A stretch of 64,000 nucleotides of DNA. It comes from Arcobacter ellisii (GTDB lineage Bacteria; Campylobacterota; Campylobacteria; Campylobacterales; Arcobacteraceae). The notes beneath the pieces are model-generated. The model saw only the letters and a program-made list of their open reading frames with translations. It ran no database searches and was not told where the DNA came from. Positions 1-10,332 of this stretch are shown here, in pieces (within the stretch, counting starts at the first letter, position 1; each line of letters begins with the position of its first letter). The stretch covers positions 2,108,001-2,172,000 of the forward strand of contig NZ_CP032097.1 of assembly GCF_003544915.1 (NCBI RefSeq), given 5' to 3'. A program made the position numbers and the translations under genes.

Positions 1-4
1 ATTT

Positions 5-89
5 GCGGTTATGGTGGAACGGTAGACACACTACCTTGAGGTGGTAGCGCCCTACGGGTGTGCGAGTTCAAATCTCGCTAACCGCACCA
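5..89 (+). tRNA. tRNA-Leu (anticodon GAG)
   Basis: A full cloverleaf can be folded. The acceptor arm GCGGTTA pairs with TAACCGC, the anticodon stem CTACC/GGTAG encloses the loop TTGAGGT with anticodon GAG, and a long variable arm of the leucine type is present. A GTTCAAAT T-loop and an encoded CCA end (87-89) complete it. It ends about 135 bases before katG on the same strand. Confidence 0.95.
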
Positions 90-130
90 CAAAAAAACTC
101 AAAATTTATTCAATAAAAAATCTTTAAAAA

Positions 131-144
131 TAATAATTATCATT
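131..144. promoter_or_regulatory. Putative Fur/PerR-type operator upstream of katG
   Basis: TAATAATTATCATT resembles the A/T-rich Fur/PerR family box (repeats of ATAAT/ATTAT). It lies about 80 bases upstream of the chosen katG start. Family knowledge: catalase genes of Campylobacterota are often under peroxide-responsive PerR. Which regulator binds here is inference. Confidence 0.4.
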
Positions 145-179
145 TAACTTATTTTTTAGTTTCATTATGCAAGACTTAA

Positions 180-2417
<2,238 letters not shown>

Positions 2418-2420
<3 letters not shown>

Positions 2421-2444
2421 GTAAAAGGGTTTCCCTTTTACTTA
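2418..2444 (+). terminator. Hairpin after katG
   Basis: A 12-bp perfect stem (TAAGTAAAAGGG pairing with CCCTTTTACTTA) with a TTT loop lies just after the katG stop. It is followed by A residues rather than a U-run, so it may be a transcript-end stabiliser or weak terminator. A second hairpin (2467-2487, ATTGGAAAA/TTTTCCAAT) follows. Confidence 0.5.
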
Positions 2445-2484
2445 AAAAAATAACAAACTTTTCCTCATTGGAAAAAAATTTTCC

Positions 2485-2530
2485 AATAATAACTATTATT
2501 AATTAATATTTAAGTTTATTCCTATATAAT
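2485..2530 (+). promoter_or_regulatory. Promoter region of the peroxiredoxin gene with Fur/PerR-like box
   Basis: AATAATAACTATTATT (2485-2500) is a 7-2-7 near-palindrome of the Fur/PerR type. A TATAAT -10 hexamer lies at 2525-2530, about 50 bases before the start codon. Regulation by Fur or PerR is inferred. Confidence 0.4.
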
Positions 2531-2579
2531 TTCACTACAAAATATATAAAAATTTATAAAATAAAAAAGGATTTAAAAA

Positions 2580-3176
2580 ATGTTAGTTACAAAAAAAGCT
2601 CCAGATTTTACAGCAACAGCTGTACTTGCAGATGGTCAAATAGTTGAAGATTTTAATTTATATAAAAATATTGGGAAAAAAGGTGCAGTATTATTTTTCT
2701 GGCCTTTAGATTTTACTTTCGTTTGTCCATCAGAAATCATAGCTTTCTCAAAAAGAGTTGATGAGTTTAACTCAAGAGGAATTCAAGTAATTGGTTGTTC
2801 AGTTGATTCACAATTTTCTCACTTTGCTTGGAGAGAAACAGCAGTTGAAAATGGTGGAATTGGAAGAGTTAAATTCCCAATGGTTGCTGATTTAAGTAAA
2901 CAAATTTCAAGAGATTATGATGTTTTATTTGGTGAATCAGTTGCATTAAGAGGTTCATTCTTAATTGATGCAGATGGAACAATTAGACATGCAGTTATCA
3001 ACGATTTACCACTTGGAAGAAATGTAGATGAAATGATTAGAATGGTAGATGCTATGTTATTTACAAATGAGCATGGTGAAGTTTGTCCTGCTGGTTGGGC
3101 AAAAGGTGATGAAGGTATGAAAGCAGATACTGCTGGTGTTGCAGAATACTTAGCTAAAAATGAAAATAAATTATAA
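2580..3176 (+). CDS. ahpC: 2-Cys peroxiredoxin (AhpC/Tsa family)
   Basis: A thiol peroxidase of 198 residues that reduces hydrogen peroxide and alkyl hydroperoxides. The peroxidatic Cys49 lies in DFTFVCPSE and the resolving Cys169 in EVCPAGW, the typical 2-Cys arrangement. The C-terminus ends in KNENKL without the YF motif linked to over-oxidation sensitivity. AAGGATTTAAAAA ATG gives a clear ribosome site. Thioredoxin starts 18 bases downstream, and a thioredoxin is a plausible reductant, since no AhpF gene is nearby. The symbol follows common use in Campylobacterota. Confidence 0.93.
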   Translation: MLVTKKAPDFTATAVLADGQIVEDFNLYKNIGKKGAVLFFWPLDFTFVCPSEIIAFSKRVDEFNSRGIQVIGCSVDSQFSHFAWRETAVENGGIGRVKFPMVADLSKQISRDYDVLFGESVALRGSFLIDADGTIRHAVINDLPLGRNVDEMIRMVDAMLFTNEHGEVCPAGWAKGDEGMKADTAGVAEYLAKNENKL

Positions 3177-3194
3177 AAAATAGGAATAATTATT

Positions 3195-3512
3195 ATGGGA
3201 AAATATATAGAATTAAATCAAAATAGTATGGAAGAAACAATTAAAGAAGGAGTTTCTTTAGTTGATTTTTGGGCACCTTGGTGTGGACCTTGTAGAATGA
3301 TAGCTCCTGTTATAGACCAACTTGCAGTTGAGTTCGAAGGAAAAGCAAAAATTTGTAAAGTAAATACAGAAGAAGAGCCTGAGTTAACGGCACAATATCA
3401 AGTACGTTCAATTCCAACAATTCTTTTCTTTAAAGATGGAAAAATAGTTGAGCAATTAATTGGTGCTACAAATAAAGCTACACTAGAAGAAAAAATAAAT
3501 AAATACTTATAA
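3195..3512 (+). CDS. trxA: Thioredoxin
   Basis: A 105-residue single-domain cytoplasmic thioredoxin with the redox motif WCGPC (Cys30, Cys33) and the cis-proline region RSIPTILFF. It lies 18 bases after the peroxiredoxin gene, so the two are probably co-transcribed and this protein may recycle the peroxiredoxin. No signal peptide is seen. Genomes of this group carry more than one thioredoxin, so trxA is assigned by family and not by locus. Confidence 0.9.
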   Translation: MGKYIELNQNSMEETIKEGVSLVDFWAPWCGPCRMIAPVIDQLAVEFEGKAKICKVNTEEEPELTAQYQVRSIPTILFFKDGKIVEQLIGATNKATLEEKINKYL

Positions 3513-3521
3513 AATCTAAAA

Positions 3522-3549
3522 TAGCTAAAGACACTTTTGTCTTTAGCTA
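3522..3549 (+). terminator. Hairpin after the peroxiredoxin-thioredoxin pair
   Basis: A 12-bp perfect stem (TAGCTAAAGACA with TGTCTTTAGCTA, loop CTTT) lies 10 bases after the thioredoxin stop. A clean U-run is missing, so termination strength is uncertain. Confidence 0.6.
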
Positions 3550-3627
3550 AATCCTCTTTCAATAAACTAAGTTAAGTTTAACTAATTATAAAAATACTAT
3601 AATTTCCAAAATCTATAAAGGAATTTT

Positions 3628-5517
3628 ATGTCAAAACTCTATAAAAATTTATTTATAATTTTATTTCTACCCCTTTTAATATTTGCTGAAGATATTCAAA
3701 CTCCAACTACACCTGTTAAACTTTTAATAAAAGAGAGTCAACAAACAACAACTCTAAAAGCTGAACAAACTAATACTAAAGAAGTTAGTCAAAGTATTGA
3801 AGAACAAATTGATTCACAAACTAAATTATTAGAGGAAATAATCAATAATATAAATAATGAATCTTATTTAACTACATTGCCTGAAAAAAATTATTATGAT
3901 AATGAGATTAATTTTTTAACAAATAGAATAAATGCAAATAATCTTCAAGGAAATTCACTTGCTGTAAAAAGAGATGAGATTAAACTTGAATTTTTAAAAG
4001 AAAAAGCAACTTATGAAACAACTTTAAAAAATATCATTATTGGAAAACAAGAGTTTAAAAATAAAAAATATTTTGAAGAACTTTTAGATACAAATATAAA
4101 ATTTATTCAAACTTTTAATTTAGATGAGTATAAATTTTTATATGATAGTGAATTAAAAAATGTAAATACAAACAAAGTCTCTTCTGATTTGGTTGATAAT
4201 TATATTGAACTTTACAATCAAAAACATACTCAACTTTTTGTTTTACAATATTTATATTCAAATATACAAAAATTTAGAGCTTCAAACTTTTTTATTGATG
4301 AATTTAATCTTAAATATTTTATGAACAAAATTGATAATATAAAAGGTATCTCTTTTGTATCTTCATTAACTTCTTATCATTTTAATTTTTCAATTGGTGA
4401 ACTAACTATTGCTTTATTAATAATTCTATTTTTTAGATTAATTAATAGATATCTAATAGTTTTAATCACAAACTTTTTATCAAAATTTTTTATCAAAAAC
4501 AATAAAAAGAATTTAGAAGAGAATATTTTATATCATATAAAAGATGCCATAAATACACCATTAATTTATAGTTTATATCTTTTTTCTATTCAACTTTCAA
4601 TGTTTATTTTAGTAAAAGACCAAACTTTTATAAACAATTTAATGCCTTGGATAAATACAATTTATATGGCTTTATTAACATGGGCAATTTATGCAATTTT
4701 AGATAATAGTATCTCTATATATGCACAAAATCTACTTGAAAAATATCAAAATGTAAGAAAAGAGATGATTGTTTTTATTTTAAAAATAATCAAAGTAATG
4801 TTAATTTTGATAGTTGTTTTATTTTTATTTACTCAACTTGGAATTGATGTAAAAGCTATTGCTGCTTCTCTTGGAGTTGGAGGTATTGCTATCGCACTTG
4901 CTGCTAAAGATACTTTAGCAAACTTCTTTGCTTCATTAAATATTATGACTGATAACTCTTTTTCTCAAGGTGATTGGATTAGAACAGATGATTTTGAAGG
5001 AACAGTTGTTGATATTAGAATGAGAACAACAAGAATTAGAACCTTTGATAATGCAATGATTACTGTTCCAAACTCACAAATTGCAAATGCTCACATTATG
5101 AATTGGTCAAAAAGAATAATTGGAAGAAGAATAAAAATGAGTATTGGAATAACTTATGAAAGCAAAATGGAAGATATTATTAGATTAAAACACGACATTC
5201 AAGATATGTTATTAAATCATCCAAAAATCGCATCTAATAAAACAATAAATATTTCAAAAACAAAAGCTTTTGAAGCCATAAAAAAAGAGGATTTAGAAGG
5301 AATAAAAAATACTCTATTAGTTTTTATTGATGAATACTCTAGTTCATCAATTGATATTTTAATTTACTGCTTTTCTAAAAGTCCAGTTTGGGAAGAGTGG
5401 CTTGAAACAAAAGAGGAAGTTATAATTGAAATTGCAAAACTTGTAGAAAAAAACAACTGCGAATTTGCCTACCCTACTCAAACCCTTCATTTAAAAAATG
5501 AAGAAAAATATGAATAA
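3628..5517 (+). CDS. MscS-family mechanosensitive channel with long periplasmic N-terminus
   Basis: A 629-residue inner-membrane channel expected to release solutes on hypo-osmotic shock. An N-terminal signal sequence (to about residue 20) precedes about 230 polar, coiled-coil-prone residues. Hydrophobic segments lie near 255-280, 310-330, 340-360 and 385-405. The pore helix follows, with AASLGVGGIAIALAAKDTLANFF, and then the MscS beta domain (GDWIR...GTVVDIRMRTTRIRT...VPNSQIAN). Large N-terminal extensions are typical of MscK/YbiO-like members. The 3' end overlaps the next gene, a sensor kinase, which suggests translational coupling. Confidence 0.88.
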   Translation: MSKLYKNLFIILFLPLLIFAEDIQTPTTPVKLLIKESQQTTTLKAEQTNTKEVSQSIEEQIDSQTKLLEEIINNINNESYLTTLPEKNYYDNEINFLTNRINANNLQGNSLAVKRDEIKLEFLKEKATYETTLKNIIIGKQEFKNKKYFEELLDTNIKFIQTFNLDEYKFLYDSELKNVNTNKVSSDLVDNYIELYNQKHTQLFVLQYLYSNIQKFRASNFFIDEFNLKYFMNKIDNIKGISFVSSLTSYHFNFSIGELTIALLIILFFRLINRYLIVLITNFLSKFFIKNNKKNLEENILYHIKDAINTPLIYSLYLFSIQLSMFILVKDQTFINNLMPWINTIYMALLTWAIYAILDNSISIYAQNLLEKYQNVRKEMIVFILKIIKVMLILIVVLFLFTQLGIDVKAIAASLGVGGIAIALAAKDTLANFFASLNIMTDNSFSQGDWIRTDDFEGTVVDIRMRTTRIRTFDNAMITVPNSQIANAHIMNWSKRIIGRRIKMSIGITYESKMEDIIRLKHDIQDMLLNHPKIASNKTINISKTKAFEAIKKEDLEGIKNTLLVFIDEYSSSSIDILIYCFSKSPVWEEWLETKEEVIIEIAKLVEKNNCEFAYPTQTLHLKNEEKYE

Positions 5518-7345
5518 ATATGAATATAAAAACCAACTTGAGACTTTACAAGAATTGGCTCATATTGGTCTTTGGGAATTTGATTTAACAACAAAAACTT
5601 TGACTTGGTCAAATGAAATATATAATATTTTTGAAATGGATAATAAAACATTTATTCCAACTTATGAAGATTTTTTTAAAATAGTTCATCCAGAAGATAA
5701 AGAACTACTAGAAAATGCTTATCTTAACTCTTTAAAAACAAAAGAAAAATTTAAAATTAATCATAGATTACTGATGAATGATGGAAGAGTTAAATACGTA
5801 GAAGAGTCAGGTAATACACTTTTTGATGAAAAAGGAAATCCTCTTATATCAAGAGGTACTGTTCAAGATATAACTGAATTATCACTAGCAAAAATAGAAG
5901 CACAAAATGAACATAATAAATTAAAAGCCATTTTAGAAAATATTCCTGATTTATTATGGATAAAAGATGTAAATGGAGTTTATATCACTTGTAACAAAAG
6001 ATTTGAGGATTTTTTTGGAGCTAAAGAAAAAGATATTATAAACAAAACAGATTATGATTTTGTAGATAAAAAACTTGCAGATTTTTTCAAAGAGCATGAC
6101 ATAAAAGCCATGAATTCAAAAAAACCTTTATCTAATTTCGAAGATATTACTTTTGCAAGTGATGGACATAAAGAATATTTACAATCTATTAAATCAAAAG
6201 TTATCGATTCAAATGGTAATATCCTTGGAGTTTTAGGTATTGGTAGGGATTTAACTGAACTTAGAGATAAAGAAGTTAAACTAACTGAACAACAAGAAGA
6301 GTTACAATCTATTTATAACACAACAAAAGATGGTTTGGCAATAGTTGACATGAAAACTAATTTTGTTAAAGTAAATAAAGCATATTGTGAAATAACAGGA
6401 CTTAGTGAAGAAGAACTATTAGGAACTTCTTGTTTAGCTCTTAGTGACCCACAAGATAGAGAAAGAGTAAGTGCTATTATGAATGAATTTATGCAAAAAG
6501 GTGTTATAGATAATTTTGAAAAGGTTTGTATAATAAAAAATAAAAGAATAAATGTTACTTTATCTGCTTCATGGATGCCTGACAAAAAACATATTCTTTT
6601 AAGTATGAAAGATATTACAAAAAATAAACTTTTTGAAGAACAAAGTAAATTAGCTGCAATGGGTGAGATGATAGGAAATATAGCTCATCAGTGGAGACAA
6701 CCTTTAAGTGTTATTACAACTATCTCAAGTAATATCAAACTTCGTAGTGAATATGACCAATTAGAAGATTATGATATTGAATCTGATATGAATATCATAA
6801 TGCAACAAGCACAATATTTATCAAAAACTATTGATGATTTTAGAAACTTTATAAGAAATACAAAAGATGTTCATAAATTAAGTTTAAAAGATACTATTGA
6901 AAAAACTTTATCGATTTTGCACTCAGCAATGATTAATAACTCTATTACAATAATAACTGACTTAAAAGATGATATCGAAATTGAAGGTTATGAAAATGAA
7001 TTAATCCAATCATTTATCAATATAATTAATAATGCAAAAGATGCTGTAAAAGAAAATGTAAAAAATGATGAAAAATTAATTTTTATAGATACAAAAAAAG
7101 AGGATTCTTCTTTAATTATTACCATAAAAGATAATGGAGGTGGAATTTCTGATAATATAATTCATAGAATATTTGAGCCTTATTTTACAACAAAAAATAA
7201 AACTGTAGGAACAGGGATTGGTCTTTCTATGACTTATAAAATGATAACTGAAAGACATAATGCATCAATTGATGTTTATAATGAAGAGTATATTTACAAC
7301 AATAAAAATTACAAAGGTGCTTGCTTTAAAATAACTTTTAAATAA
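5510..7345 (+). CDS. Soluble PAS-domain sensor histidine kinase
   Basis: A cytoplasmic histidine kinase of about 611 residues with no membrane segment. Three PAS domains lie near residues 10-130, 135-255 and 265-380. The first two are followed by PAC-like ends (GTVQDITEL, GIGRDLTEL). The HisKA region contains IAHQWRQPL, whose His near 393 is the phosphoacceptor. The ATPase domain shows NAKDAV (N box), DNGGGI, EPYFTT and GTGIGLSM. The ATG at 5510 is preferred over 5498 because GAAG (5500-5503) is correctly spaced; either start overlaps the upstream mscS gene. No response regulator gene adjoins, so its partner is unknown. Confidence 0.9.
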   Translation: MNKYEYKNQLETLQELAHIGLWEFDLTTKTLTWSNEIYNIFEMDNKTFIPTYEDFFKIVHPEDKELLENAYLNSLKTKEKFKINHRLLMNDGRVKYVEESGNTLFDEKGNPLISRGTVQDITELSLAKIEAQNEHNKLKAILENIPDLLWIKDVNGVYITCNKRFEDFFGAKEKDIINKTDYDFVDKKLADFFKEHDIKAMNSKKPLSNFEDITFASDGHKEYLQSIKSKVIDSNGNILGVLGIGRDLTELRDKEVKLTEQQEELQSIYNTTKDGLAIVDMKTNFVKVNKAYCEITGLSEEELLGTSCLALSDPQDRERVSAIMNEFMQKGVIDNFEKVCIIKNKRINVTLSASWMPDKKHILLSMKDITKNKLFEEQSKLAAMGEMIGNIAHQWRQPLSVITTISSNIKLRSEYDQLEDYDIESDMNIIMQQAQYLSKTIDDFRNFIRNTKDVHKLSLKDTIEKTLSILHSAMINNSITIITDLKDDIEIEGYENELIQSFINIINNAKDAVKENVKNDEKLIFIDTKKEDSSLIITIKDNGGGISDNIIHRIFEPYFTTKNKTVGTGIGLSMTYKMITERHNASIDVYNEEYIYNNKNYKGACFKITFK

Positions 7346-7348
7346 AAA

Positions 7349-7382
7349 TTATTGGTAGAAATTTTTATTTTTCTACCAATAA
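7349..7382. terminator. Bidirectional terminator between converging genes
   Basis: TTATTGGTAGAAA pairs with TTTCTACCAATAA around a T-rich loop. The structure spans the stop codon of the minus-strand gene and follows the kinase stop by 3 bases, so it can serve both directions. Confidence 0.65.
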
Positions 7383-7760
7383 ATCAGCCTTAGAACGAAT
7401 CTTCTTTTTATATAAAAACTCTTTTTCTCGCTCTGTAAACTTTTCTTCTTTTATTGGTTGGCATACTTTTTCTTTTTTTTCTTTTTTTACTTTTTTCTCT
7501 TCAATTTTTTCTTCATTTTTAAACATTGTTAAAAGTAGATATATTGAAAAAACTAAATTAAAAATAATAATCACCCATTTTGAAATAAGAGCAATTTCTA
7601 AATATTGAAGTTTATCTTTTAGTTTTAAATATTCAACAACATCACCATAAATTATATTTGCAAATAGAGCAATAATTAAAAGAAGTGCAACAAAAGTAAC
7701 TCTTTTTCTAAATTTGAATAAATAGTACCAAAAAACTGCAGATTTTACTTGCTTGAACAT
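7365..7760 (-). CDS. Small membrane protein of unknown function with charged C-terminal tail
   Basis: 131 residues, family not recognised. Two hydrophobic segments (about 22-42 and 65-83) are followed by a very Lys/Glu-rich stretch (about 85-110) and a short C-terminal part. TAGGA precedes the ATG. It lies 9 bases after the gene at 7770-8084 on the same strand, so the two form a two-gene unit. The layout suggests an inner-membrane protein with a cytoplasmic tail; no function can be assigned. Confidence 0.6.
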   Translation of the reverse strand: MFKQVKSAVFWYYLFKFRKRVTFVALLLIIALFANIIYGDVVEYLKLKDKLQYLEIALISKWVIIIFNLVFSIYLLLTMFKNEEKIEEKKVKKEKKEKVCQPIKEEKFTEREKEFLYKKKIRSKADLLVEK

Positions 7761-7769
7761 TTTTAATTC

Positions 7770-8084
7770 CTAAACAAAAAAGTTTAAACCTAAAGCTGCA
7801 AGTGCAACCACTAAAGATTTTGTTTTTAAATCATCAACTATTTTTCTCTCTTCATCTGCAATAATTATTTCTAATTCTTCATCACTATAATCATCAAAAG
7901 TTTTATGATTTTCAACTAGTCTAGCTTTTGTTGCAAGAACTGCTTTTTCTCTGATTTTTGAATTTATTGCATCTTTTAGTTGTTGGCTTTTTATTTTTGG
8001 ATAATCAAAAGCTTTCGTAGCATTTTCACTTGCTAAATTTATTAACTTATTAGAATTCTCTTTTAATTTATCTTTTATTCCCAT
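7770..8084 (-). CDS. Small conserved-looking protein of unknown function
   Basis: About 104 residues, mostly charged and helical, with a hydrophobic C-terminal segment (LVVALAALGLNFF) that could insert into the membrane. The start at 8084 (MGIKDK) is chosen because GGA lies about 7 bases upstream, while the ATG at 8096 has no ribosome site. The acidic segment DDYSDEELEIIIADEERKI suggests a helical hairpin. It is followed immediately by the membrane protein at 7365-7760. Function unknown. Confidence 0.6.
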   Translation of the reverse strand: MGIKDKLKENSNKLINLASENATKAFDYPKIKSQQLKDAINSKIREKAVLATKARLVENHKTFDDYSDEELEIIIADEERKIVDDLKTKSLVVALAALGLNFFV

Positions 8085-8170
8085 ATTTTTTTCCATTAAA
8101 ATTTATTTTATTCTAGCATTTAACAATTAACAAAGTTTTAAAAAGTGATTTTTTATGAAGATAAAGAGAT

Positions 8171-8227
8171 TAAATAATGGCTTTAAATAGCCATTATTTA
8201 TAAAAAGTTTTCTAAATTTTAGAAAAC
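8171..8227 (-). terminator. Two consecutive hairpins; terminator after the small ORF
   Basis: The first hairpin read on the minus strand is GTTTTCT/AGAAAAC (8207-8227) followed by TTTTTA, a typical intrinsic terminator for the small ORF at 8232-8345. A second 12-bp perfect stem (8171-8200, TAAATAATGGCT with AGCCATTATTTA) follows directly. Confidence 0.6.
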
Positions 8228-8231
8228 AACT

Positions 8232-8345
8232 TTAAAGAATATACTCCCAACGTGGATAAGCTGCTGCTATTGCTTTCATTTCATCAAATTTGAATACTTT
8301 GATAATTTTGAATCTTCCACTTGTTAAAAATGCTTTTATTCTCAT
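8232..8345 (-). CDS. Putative 37-residue small protein
   Basis: A short ORF that an ordinary length cut-off would miss. It starts MRIKAFLTSGRFKI, has a Lys-rich middle and ends in YPRWEYIL. TAGGA lies about 8 bases before the ATG, and a hairpin followed by a T-run begins 5 bases after the stop, so it has its own ribosome site and terminator. The product is basic and amphipathic with an aromatic C-terminus, and has no membrane segment or signal peptide. I do not recognise a family. Coding status rests on the signals and an amino acid composition unlike random A+T-rich sequence. Confidence 0.5.
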   Translation of the reverse strand: MRIKAFLTSGRFKIIKVFKFDEMKAIAAAYPRWEYIL

Positions 8346-8475
8346 TTTTGAATCCTAGTATTTTCGTAAGTAAATAATATTAAATTTTAAATAATAATAT
8401 ACTTAAATAATATATATTTTTATATATTTTTTTAAATTTTATGATATACTTTTGCATATTATTTTTGGAAGCAAG

Positions 8476-8694
8476 ATGGATAAGGATAATTTTAAATTAT
8501 TATTAAAAAAAGCAAATTTTAATAAACGCACATTTTCAGAGCATTTAGGCTTAAAATATCAAAGTGTAAATTCGTGGGGAAACAACGGAAGAAATGTTCC
8601 TTATTGGGTTGAGTCTTGGCTACATTTGTATATTGACAACAACAAATGTAAACAAATAAAAGATATGTTAAAAGATAGTGGTATTTGTAAATAA
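8476..8694 (+). CDS. Small Cro/CI-like HTH DNA-binding protein
   Basis: 72 residues. The segment FNKRTFSEHLGLKYQSVNSWG reads as a helix-turn-helix. Start 8476 is chosen because GGAAG (8467-8471) precedes it, while the ATG at 8452 lacks a ribosome site. It may be a repressor of a nearby gene or of itself. A stable terminator follows directly, so it is a single-gene unit. Similar in size and style to the HTH gene at 19058-19267. Confidence 0.65.
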   Translation: MDKDNFKLLLKKANFNKRTFSEHLGLKYQSVNSWGNNGRNVPYWVESWLHLYIDNNKCKQIKDMLKDSGICK

Positions 8695-8696
8695 AG

Positions 8697-8722
8697 AAAA
8701 AAGCCTGAACAAAGGCTTTTTT
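8697..8722 (+). terminator. Intrinsic terminator after the HTH gene
   Basis: The stem AAAAAAGCC/GGCTTTTTT with an 8-base loop ends in a T-run, a textbook rho-independent terminator starting 3 bases after the HTH stop. Confidence 0.85.
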
Positions 8723-8768
8723 AAGTATACTATGCGCGAATAAATAAATTATTATAAAGGGAAAATTA

Positions 8769-9068
8769 TTGGAAGCACAATATGAAAAAATCATTGTACT
8801 AATTATTGTAATTACAGCTTCAGCAATGACATGGAAAATGGTAAAAGATTTTTATAGCACAAAATTTCATAAAATTTTTGCCCATTTAATAGCAGTAATA
8901 ACAGGTTCTTTTATGCTGTTATCTTCGATGATTCTATTTGTACCTAAAAACTATCAAAGAGGCGCTGGCCCCGAAGTAGAACTAACTTTTGTAGGTGTTT
9001 TAACTGTAGTTGTAATGTTAGCAGTTTTATATCTATTCTTCAAATATATACCAAATAACAAAAAATAA
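8769..9068 (+). CDS. Small membrane protein with three hydrophobic segments
   Basis: 99 residues, unknown family. Hydrophobic segments at about 7-25, 35-58 and 70-94 make an integral inner-membrane protein. The start is TTG at 8769, preceded by AAAGGGA (8756-8762); the nearby ATG at 8782 is out of frame. The gene lies 21 bases before proA on the same strand and probably shares its transcript, but no link to proline synthesis is visible. Confidence 0.65.
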   Translation: MEAQYEKIIVLIIVITASAMTWKMVKDFYSTKFHKIFAHLIAVITGSFMLLSSMILFVPKNYQRGAGPEVELTFVGVLTVVVMLAVLYLFFKYIPNNKK

Positions 9069-9089
9069 ATTTTAATTGTAGGAATTACT

Positions 9090-10325
9090 ATGCAAGCATT
9101 TTTAGAAGAGGCTAAAAAATCTAGCCGAACTATTGCAAATCTAAGTACTGCTGTAAAAAATAAAGTTTTAAACGAAATGGCAGATGCTTTAATGAATCAT
9201 TGTGATTTTATAATATCTCATAATGAAAAAGATATGAGTGAAGCAAGATTAAATAATCTAGGTGAAGCTTTACTTGATAGATTACTTTTAACTGGTGATA
9301 GAGTAAAAGATATGGCTAATGCAATTAGACAAATTGCATCTCAAGCAGAACCAGTTGGAAGAATACTTGATGGTTGGGTTACAAAAGATGGATTAAATAT
9401 TCAAAAAGTATCTATACCAATTGGAGTAATTGGGATTATTTATGAAAGCCGACCAAATGTTACAAGTGATACAGCAGCTTTATGTTTTAAAAGTGGAAAT
9501 GTATGTGTTTTAAAAGGTGGGAAAGAAGCTGAACACTCAAATAAAGCAATTGCAATGGTTTTAAGAGAAGTTTTAACAAAAAATAGACTTCCAGAACAAG
9601 CTATTTCACTTTTACCTGATTCAAGTAGAGAAGGTGTTGCAAAACTTATAAAACAAGATAAATATGTTGATTTAATTGTACCACGTGGTGGAGAAGCATT
9701 AATAAGATTTGTAAGTGAAAATTCATCAATTCCAGTAATAAAACATGATAAAGGAATTTGCCATATTTATATCGATAAAGATGCAGCTGCTGCTAAAATC
9801 ATTGATATTGTAATTAATGCAAAATGTCAAAGACCAAGTGCTTGTAATTCAATAGAGACTTTACTAATTCACGAAGATATAGCTCCATATATCATAAATG
9901 GTTTAGAAGATGCATTTTTAGAAATGGGAACTATTTTAAAAGGTTGTGCAGAAACTTTAAAATATATCAAAGTAATTCCAGCAACTTTAGAAGATTTTGA
10001 TACAGAATATTTAGCAAATATCTTAAATATTAAAATTGTAAAAAATATCGATGAAGCAATCACACATATTCAAAGACACGGTTCAGGTCACTCTGAATCA
10101 ATTTTAAGTGAAAACTACACAACTGTAAATAAATTTTTAAGTGAAGTTGATGCAGCTTGTGTTTATGCAAATGCAAGTACAAGATTTACAGATGGTGGAG
10201 CATTTGGACTTGGAGCTGAAGTTGGAATTTCTACAAATAAACTTCATTCAAGAGGACCAATGGGAATAAATGATTTAACAACTTTTAAATATAAAGTTTA
10301 TGGTTCAGGTCAAATTAGAAATTAG
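9090..10325 (+). CDS. proA: Gamma-glutamyl phosphate reductase ProA
   Basis: A cytoplasmic NADPH-dependent reductase of proline synthesis, converting L-glutamyl-5-phosphate to glutamate-5-semialdehyde. The 411-residue length fits the family. PIGVIGIIYESRPNVTSD is the conserved cofactor-domain signature and QRPSACNS holds the catalytic cysteine (about Cys252). TGTAGGAATTACT ATG gives a good ribosome site. It stands between a small membrane protein and a GH17-type membrane protein rather than with proB. Confidence 0.96.
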   Translation: MQAFLEEAKKSSRTIANLSTAVKNKVLNEMADALMNHCDFIISHNEKDMSEARLNNLGEALLDRLLLTGDRVKDMANAIRQIASQAEPVGRILDGWVTKDGLNIQKVSIPIGVIGIIYESRPNVTSDTAALCFKSGNVCVLKGGKEAEHSNKAIAMVLREVLTKNRLPEQAISLLPDSSREGVAKLIKQDKYVDLIVPRGGEALIRFVSENSSIPVIKHDKGICHIYIDKDAAAAKIIDIVINAKCQRPSACNSIETLLIHEDIAPYIINGLEDAFLEMGTILKGCAETLKYIKVIPATLEDFDTEYLANILNIKIVKNIDEAITHIQRHGSGHSESILSENYTTVNKFLSEVDAACVYANASTRFTDGGAFGLGAEVGISTNKLHSRGPMGINDLTTFKYKVYGSGQIRN

Positions 10326-10332
10326 GAAAAAA

